A stretch of 64,000 nt of DNA from Escarpia spicata (Eukaryota > Annelida > Polychaeta > Sabellida > Siboglinidae): assembly GCA_963995525.1 (NCBI GenBank), contig OZ023211.1, forward strand, positions 58,563,127 to 58,627,126, read 5' to 3'. Shown here piece by piece: positions 58,201 to 64,000 of the stretch. Within the stretch, counting starts at the first letter, position 1, and every line of letters starts with the position of its first letter. A program made the translations under genes and the position numbers. The notes under the pieces are model-generated. The model saw only the letters and a list, made by a program, of their open reading frames with translations, made no database searches and was not told where the DNA came from.

Positions 58201-61200
58201 ACAAATGAGATATCATTTTAAAGCTTACAATTTCACAGTTTTACAGCCTATTGCCCACTTTGTTGTGGCAGGCTACAATTATGGTGATATTTTTATGTTG
58301 GCAGCCATTACACCGGGTACACCAATCACCCTGCCTGCAGGCACACCGATGGTGGCGGCACAGCCACAGGCCGCCCAGCAAACCATCTTCAGGATTCCTA
58401 CAGCCCAGGGAGGGCACCAGATCATCTCTATACCAGGTAGGGTCTTTATCAGATGTCAGAGTAATGCTACAACACCTCAGCATAGATGACAGGTGACATT
58501 TTAGAAGGCATAAGTGACATATAATGCTCAAGTCAGCCAAACCTGCTCATTGGGACCGTTAATAGTACGTCATTGTCTTTATTTGGTAAGCGATAGTCAA
58601 GGTGATCGGCTATACACAACTGACTATTGTGCAGTATTTTAGTGGATGATGCCAACTCGAAAGGCTGACATTAACATACAAGTACTTCACGTAAAAAAGT
58701 AGTGGACTGTTTCCCTCGTTTGAATACTGTATTAAGAAAGTTGACATAAGAAGGCATCAGTAGATGTTGTGAACTTGTGATAACTAAATAATTGTTTTAT
58801 TTGTGGAAACATATATCATGGGGTCTTCTTGTTATAATGCATGCAGCAACTATCAACCAGCCAATCACAGTCATGCACTCAACCCAGCAACTGCCCATTA
58901 CTACAGAGTACAGACACTGACACTCCTTGTTACAGTTGTTGTGTATAGCCTATTACCACAGACACTGACACACCTTGTTACAGTTGTTGTGTATAGCCCA
59001 ATACTACAGACACTGATGCACCTTGTTGCAGTTGTTGTGTGTAGCCCATTACTACAGACACTGACGCACCTTGTTACAGTTGTTGTGTGTAGCCCATTAC
59101 TACAGACACTGATGCACCTTGTTACAGTTGTTGTGTGTAGCCCATTACTACAGACACTGACGCACCTTGTTACAGTTGTTGTGTATAGCCCAATACTACA
59201 GACACTGACGCACCTTGTTACAGTTGTTGTGTATAGCCTATTACTACAGTCACTGACACACCTTGTTACAGTTGTTGTGTATAGCCCATTACTGCAGACA
59301 CTGATGCACCTAGTTACAGTTGTTGTGTGTAGCCCATTACTGCAGACACTGATGCACCTAGTTACAGTTGTTGTGTGTAGCCCATTACTACAGTCACTGA
59401 CACACCTTGTTACAGTTGTTGTGTGTAGCCCATTACTACAGTCACTGACACACCTTGTTACAGTTGTTGTGTATAGCCCATTACTGCAGACACTGATGCA
59501 CCTAGTTACAGTTGGTGTGTGTAGCCCATTACTACAGACACTGACGCACCTAGTTACAGTTGTTGTGTGTAGCCCATTACTACAGACACTGACGCACATT
59601 GTTACAGTTGTTGTGTGTAGCCCATTACTACAGACACTGACGCACCTTGTTACAGTTGTTGTGTATAGCCTATTACTACAGACACTGACATACCTTGTTA
59701 CAGTTGTTGTGTGTAGCCCATTACTGCAGACACTGATGCACCTAGTTACAGTTGTTGTGTGTAGCCCATTACTACAGACACTGACGCACATTGTTACAGT
59801 TGTTGTGTATAGCCCAATACTACAGACACTGACGCACCTTGTTACAGTTGTTGTGTGTAGCCCATTACTGCAGACACTGATGCACCTAGTTACAGTTGTT
59901 GTGTGTAGCCCATTACTACAGACACTGATGCACATTGTTACAGTTGTTGTGTATAGCCCATTACTACAGACACTGACGCACTTGTTACAGTTGTTGTGTG
60001 TAGCCCATTACTACAGAGTACAGACACTGACGCACCTTGTTATAGTTGTTGTGTGTAGCCCATTACTACAGACACTGACGCACCTTGTTACAGTTGTTAT
60101 GTATAGCCCATTACTGCAGACACTGTCGCACCTTGTTACAGTTGTTGTGTGTAGCCCATTATTACAGACACTGACGCACCCCGTTACAGTTGTTGTGTAA
60201 TGCCCATTACCACAGACACTGACGCACCTCATTACAGTTGTTGTGCATAGCCCATTACCACAGACACTGACGCACCTCGTTACAGTTGTTGTGTGTAGCC
60301 CATTACCACAGACACTGACGCACCTCATTACAGTTGTTGTGCGTAGCCCATTACTACAGACACTGACGCACCTCGTTACAGTTGTTGTGCATAGCCCATT
60401 ACTACAGACACTGATGCACCTCGTTACAGTTGTTGTGTATAGCCCATTACTGCAGACACTGACGCACCTCGTTACAGTTGTTGTGTATAGCCCATTACTG
60501 CAGACACTGACGCACCTCGTTACAGTTGTTGTGTATAGCCCATTACTGCAGAAACTGATGCACCTTGTTACAGTTGTTGTGTATAGCCCATTGCTAGGAT
60601 ACGAGATAGATCTCTAGATGTCACATAATTGCTAAGCGTCCCAGTAGACAGACACTCTAAGTCAGTCAAACCCAGCCCAAAATAACCGTGTAATGCTGTG
60701 TTGTGCAGTGGTGCCATCTAGTGGAACGTTGTGAAAACACATTAGGAATTATGTTTGAACATAAGGACCTCACATTTTCATGTTTTGGGTCAAATATGTG
60801 GGGAAATGGGTACTTTTCAAAAATGGCTGAGATCTAACAGGTTAGACAGTTCTTGTGACCAGGTTGATTATTTAAATAATCCATCCAAACTATAAGTATA
60901 AAATATTTATTAATGTAAGATGGAATAAGGAATACATCGAGGCTTCATCGAACTCTTTCTATTCAGTGTTCCTTATATCGGTGGGTAAGTAAAACAGCGC
61001 AGACCAGAACAGGGATTTCTAAGTTGTTCCTTTTAAGTGGATGTTCCTCACATCTTGAGTCCTTGTGGCGAGTATGTGCCTGTGAGTTATGGTAATCTAT
61101 ATAGCATATGTGTATTAGAGTAAAACGAAATCACGATTGAATAGAGTAAACATAAAGTACACGAACAGATAATTATTGACAGTTGTGAATGACTCCTAAG

Positions 61201-62871
61201 TAAGTATTACTTACCACACATTAGCCAGGAAGCTTCTCTCTGATGATGTCAACTAATCGTGTGTTGTTTGCATGAATCAGCGCAGGGTGCGGCCGTGGCT
61301 CAGAGTGGGGCGTTCATGTACCAGACGCCCCAGGGGTTGGTGTACGCTGCCACCCCCCCAGGCCTACCTGAAGGGTACTTCATCAACGTTCCACAGCCGC
61401 AGCAACAACAGCAGCAACAACCGCAGATGGTTGCAGTGTCAGCAGAACAACAACAATCGGGTGAGTACTCCTTGGTTGTTGTTGCTGGGAATCTACAACC
61501 CCCAAAAGGGGTATTTTGTATCACTGATCAACATAGTCTTTTATACAACTGAAAATTTGATTTAGGTTTTTGTTCAGGTAAGTTAGAGCTATGTTTAGCT
61601 GATGCAGTTGTATGCAGTGCTCATGATGTTTGGTTTTCTTCAGGTGATTTTTATGTACATGTTTGGCCATTGTTGAGGAGTTGCAGTGTATATCATGGAT
61701 ATAAGGTGTTGCGTCAACAACTAACCAATATTTCAGGAAAAATACTACCATTAAAAAAATTATTCAGTTCTACCTTAGTTCTACATATGGTGTGAGAAAT
61801 GGAAGTCTTTAAATACGTAGTTCTTCATTTATTACAACAATGTTTACTCATGACTAAGGTCAAAAGAATGACTGCTCATGTTATGGAATCTATTATTATT
61901 TGACATTTCTGACCTACCAGTGAACGTATTAAGGTGCACGCTTATTCTGCACAAGTTGAACATCAGTTTGTGATGGGAAAATCATTGTGGATCAAACTTT
62001 AAGATATATGTTAGATATTAGTATATGTCTATATCAGTGTAACATATACCGAGTTAGGACATTTTGGGACTGAATATTACTGAAATCCATCTTAGTTTGT
62101 TCTGTCAATGTCAGGAAGATGCGTATATTCTGTAGTTATATCTCTTGTTAAATGTGTGTCTTGTTTTCCCCTCAGGAGGTGTGGGGCAACAACAGTATAT
62201 TACCATTCCTGTTTCCATGGGAGCCTCTGGCTCAGTGAGTATGACTACAAACTTCCGTATTCCGTGTAGGAGTCAGTAGCATAGTGCTAAAACATCAGAC
62301 ACTTAAATGAGAGAATCCCAGTTCAAATCCTCAGTAAATCATGGGAGTGTTTGAAGAAATGCACCATTAATTAGTTTTCATTTAAAATTTGTTTTTTGTG
62401 TGCATCAAAAGCATCTTGAGTAGATGCTAGCTGCTAAAGCTGCGAAAAATTGATACGTGGATGTTTATTACCAGACGCATATGAAAGACATGCTGCAGCC
62501 CATGCTCTTATGCAAGGACACAGAATGTTGTGGACTGAATAGCAATGGTTATTCTGATGAATAGTACATTTATATAATTTAAAGAGCTAGCAGAAATTGG
62601 CTGAACTTGGGCCAAAAATATGGAAATGTACAGAAACATCTGGAAATTCATGAACTGGTCTTTTTAACTCTGTACACTTCAAAGTCCCTTGGTAAAAACA
62701 ACTGCAGATCTTAAACGAATTAATAATCTAAGATAGTTTCACTATCATAAGTATGACCAGTTATCAAAAAATGGTTCCATTCACCTTTAAATGTTGTTTC
62801 GATCTACGTTTCAGTTGTTACAGCCGTTTGTGACAGCCGCTGGAAGTGAACATCAGAAAGTGAGCAAGTGA
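47127..62871 (+). CDS. SRF: SRF: serum response factor, MADS-box transcription factor
   Basis: DNA-binding activator that recognises CC(A/T)6GG and, with partners, drives muscle, actin-cytoskeleton and immediate-early genes; nuclear. Coding exons: 47127-47471, 51291-51554, 56599-56953, (57752-57802 uncertain), 58305-58436, 61281-61460, 62176-62234, 62815-62871. Junction phases agree, giving 463 aa without the uncertain exon (vertebrate SRF about 508). Residues 1-80: acidic/serine stretch (EESDSDSGNS) and a Q run. MADS box about 81-140: GRVKIKMEFIENKLRRYTTF, SKRKTGIMKK, then AYELSTLTGTQVMLLVASET in exon 2. The SRF-specific extension follows: HVYTFATRKLQPMI, LIQTCLNSPD and the conserved MNPTGFEETELSY. 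Exons 3-8 encode a Ser/Thr/Pro/Gln-rich activation region, including a short poly-Q in exon 6 (about residues 394-402). The intron after MKK lies inside the MADS box. Start: the ATG at 47127 is the only one keeping the frame; a short acidic N-terminus is typical of invertebrate SRF. Confidence 0.95.
50325..50639. mobile_element. Tc1/mariner-type MITE
   Basis: Inverted ends of about 33 bp: left CCCTAATGACCATAGG, right inverted CCGTAATGACCGTATG, both continuing into GGGACAC. Flanked by TA (50323-50324 and 50640-50641), the duplication made by Tc1/mariner transposases. Inner copies of CCAAAACATACGGT occur at about 50383, 50568 and 50617. At 315 bp it has no coding capacity. Confidence 0.72.
51187..51236. 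other. Near-perfect hairpin 54 bp upstream of the second SRF exon
   Basis: Arm CTATTGCGGGCAGCCAA (51187-51203) pairs with TTGGCTGCCTGCAATAG (51220-51236); the only non-Watson-Crick pair in RNA would be a G-U wobble. Loop 16 bases. It lies just upstream of the acceptor of the exon that completes the MADS box. Confidence 0.65.
52390..52705 (-). mobile_element. tRNA-derived SINE, minus strand
   Basis: Inverted copy of the family: AAGTTCTTATATAGCGCAGT, CTGGCAGACCTGTTCAATCG, CTATAGCCAGGTACTCATTC, and the head TTACCGCTGCA at the right. It is close to full length. Confidence 0.7.
55227..55276. repeat. (TA)n(GT)n microsatellite
   Basis: ATATATATATAT followed by about 20 GT units. Confidence 0.85.
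57640..57802. repeat. Partial duplication, copy A (contains the uncertain exon)
   Basis: About 160 bp that recur at 58733-58894 with roughly 95 percent identity by eye, from AAGAAAGTTGACAT through GGGGTCTTCTTGTTATAA to CACTCAACCCAGCAACTG. Confidence 0.85.
57752..57802 (+). CDS. SRF: Uncertain SRF exon (51 bp, phase-neutral)
   Basis: Bounded by AACGCAG and a weak donor CTG|GTGCGA. Included, it keeps the frame and adds 17 residues rich in Asn, His and Ala; skipped, the frame is also kept. A shifted acceptor 4 bp downstream would read ATINQQITVMHSTQQL, which looks more like an SRF glutamine-rich segment but breaks the phase with this donor. A near copy lies at 58843-58894. RNA evidence is needed to decide. 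Confidence 0.35.
58733..58894. repeat. Partial duplication, copy B (runs into the 48 bp array)
   Basis: Second copy. The acceptor AACGCAG is changed to AATGCATGCAG. Right after CAGCAACTG the sequence continues CCCATTACTACAGAG and enters the tandem array. Confidence 0.85.
58895..60597. repeat. 48 bp minisatellite (about 35 units) in an SRF intron
   Basis: Unit: CCCATTACTACAG, ACACTGACGCACCTTGTTAC, AGTTGTTGTGTGTAG. Variants alternate TATAGCC/TGTAGCC, CTACAG/CTGCAG and GACGCA/GATGCA in short runs. Two units carry an extra AGTACAG (58907 and 60013). Since 48 is divisible by three, both strands stay open for long distances (465 codons plus, 344 minus), but the encoded 16-residue repeats have no start context or splice signals and are not called genes. 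Confidence 0.95.
60640..60845. repeat. Dispersed repeat, copy 2
   Basis: Second copy of the repeat at 29225-29450, starting with GTCAGTCAAACCCAGC and containing GTGGTGCCATCTAGTGG. Confidence 0.6.
62268..62345 (+). mobile_element. SINE-like head fragment
   Basis: AGTAGCATAGTGCTAAAACA and CCCAGTTCAAATCCTCAG resemble the tRNA-like head of the SINE family; the body is absent. It is in the last SRF intron. Confidence 0.4.
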
Positions 62872-63630
62872 AGTCGCCATGACTACTTCATTCCTCGTTC
62901 CTCTTTTGACGGCGACATATTTATCACCTTCACAATCTTGAAATGTGACCTTTCTCTGAGACTGAGAAGTTGTTTCATCCACTTGAAATCTCACTTGTAT
63001 CTGTCTTTCGATTAAAATAGATAATATACTTTAGATTAAAAACATCATGGTTTCTGTACATACTTGTCACTGTTGTAGCACTCTGGGTGGCGCCACCAGT
63101 GTAACTAGGTACACCCAAATATTGTGCAATTGAAAAGATGACAATGTTTTGTTACTGTTGTGATCTAACAGATATCTAATCAGGTTGTTAAATTTTGTCA
63201 ATGCAATAAAACAAAATGAACTGAGTACCCGGTAATCAATGTGCCACAATTTCTGATGGTAAAAGTAATTGCTAGTTGTACAGTAACTGTGGTGTGACAG
63301 GAGAACATTTTCTGCCAAATATCTCGTGCAGCTAGATAACAGTTGTCAGACAGCCGTTTATAAATGTGTATATATATCTGGAGACATTGTGTTAGACACA
63401 TTAGAATGTACATTGAGTATTTCTTGCCGATGCTTTTTAGTTGTTTGTTTTGCAGTTGGTCATTTTGATATGTTGACGCTGTACATTCAATGAGTATATC
63501 GCTTAATCATGCAAGTCGTAGCAGTGGAAAATCTCACGTTTTCACTTTAAATAATCTCTTGCGTAAAGTCCTGTGCATTTTTATAATACCCTCACCTAAA
63601 CCTGCACATCATACTAATGACAGAGCTGAA
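62872..63630 (+). other. SRF 3' UTR and flank
   Basis: Follows TGA at 62869-62871. AATAAA at 63205-63210 is a candidate poly(A) signal. Confidence 0.5.
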
Positions 63631-63639
63631 TTTTGAACA

Positions 63640-64000
63640 GGCCCACTTGATAAGTTATGGTAGGGTTGTGCTTTCAGTTGAGATCCGGGTTCAAATCTTC
63701 TTGCAATTGTTTTGAAGATTGGACTATTTTGTTCATTCCACATTCAATTCACTCGGCTGTATAAATGAAAACCTGGGTATATGTTGAATGAGTGTACCAG
63801 TGGTGGGTATTTGTGAATGAATAGTCTTTGTGCAGTGTTTGCAGCATGGCTTAATTTTTTCCAGAAATGTTGAGATGGTATTTGAATGACCAAGTCTGCC
63901 AGGGGTGTAGTGGATACCATGCTGTCTGCCAGGGGTGTAGTGGATACCATGCTGTCTGCCAGGGGTGTAGTGGATACCATGCTGTCTGCCAGGGGTGTAG
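63640..64000 (+). mobile_element. Diverged SINE copy ending in a 30 bp tandem repeat
   Basis: Body words of the SINE family: TCACTCGGCTGTATAAATGA, GTGAATGAATAGTCTTTGTG, TTGAGATGGTATTTGAATGA. From about 63893 the segment GTCTGCCAGGGGTGTAG plus TGGATACCATGCT is repeated exactly, 30 bp per unit, nearly four units to the window edge; the array continues outside. Confidence 0.65.

Noticed and set aside
58803..60200. 465-codon plus-strand frame and 344-codon minus-strand frame
   Set aside because: Translations of the 48 bp minisatellite inside an SRF intron.
58895..60597. CRISPR-like regular array
   Set aside because: Units are contiguous variants of one sequence with no unique spacers, and the genome is eukaryotic.

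Overview
The window is eukaryotic nuclear DNA from an animal. It is AT-rich and intron-rich, with GT-AG introns, two recognisable conserved metazoan genes and many transposable elements and minisatellites. Mag-lineage Ty3/gypsy, Kolobok, hAT, mariner-type, LINE and tRNA-derived SINE sequences together suggest a marine invertebrate, perhaps a mollusc. That assignment is an inference and is weak. No bacterial operon, rRNA or functional tRNA gene was seen.

Layout. 1-870: decayed minus-strand coding remnant of an invertebrate repeat-associated protein. 880-1700: about four ~200 bp imperfect tandem repeats. 2918-16046: a three-deep nest of mobile elements. The outer layer is a foldback element with palindrome-rich inverted termini. 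A Kolobok-type DNA transposon (3053-14826) sits in one terminus, flanked by TTAA, and carries two convergent decayed genes: a transposase on the minus strand and a protein with the P2X7 'ballast' cysteine domain on the plus strand. The ballast gene is split by an intact Ty3/gypsy retrotransposon of the mag type (3970-8406) with LTRs that read as identical. 17455-17646 holds a possible first exon of a small secreted protein, followed by minisatellites and a LINE 3' end (19370-19860).

21797-35414: CDKAL1, the tRNA-A37 methylthiotransferase, on the plus strand in 14 coding exons (566 aa, frame continuous across every junction), including one GC-AG intron. Its introns hold a hAT (Tol2-like) MITE, minisatellites, a LINE fragment and SINEs. 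35415-47126: intergenic, with a second hAT-like MITE, a 21 bp minisatellite, SINEs and decayed LINEs on the minus strand.

47127-62871: SRF (serum response factor, MADS box) on the plus strand in seven or eight coding exons (463 aa without an uncertain 51 bp exon). Upstream lie a perfect CArG box and an Ets-type site, which would fit autoregulation. Its introns contain a mariner-type MITE, a hairpin next to the MADS exon, and a partial exon duplication that runs directly into a 1.7 kb array of a 48 bp repeat. The window ends inside a SINE-like sequence that turns into a 30 bp tandem repeat.

The two host genes are not functionally linked by anything visible here; they are simply neighbours on the same strand.
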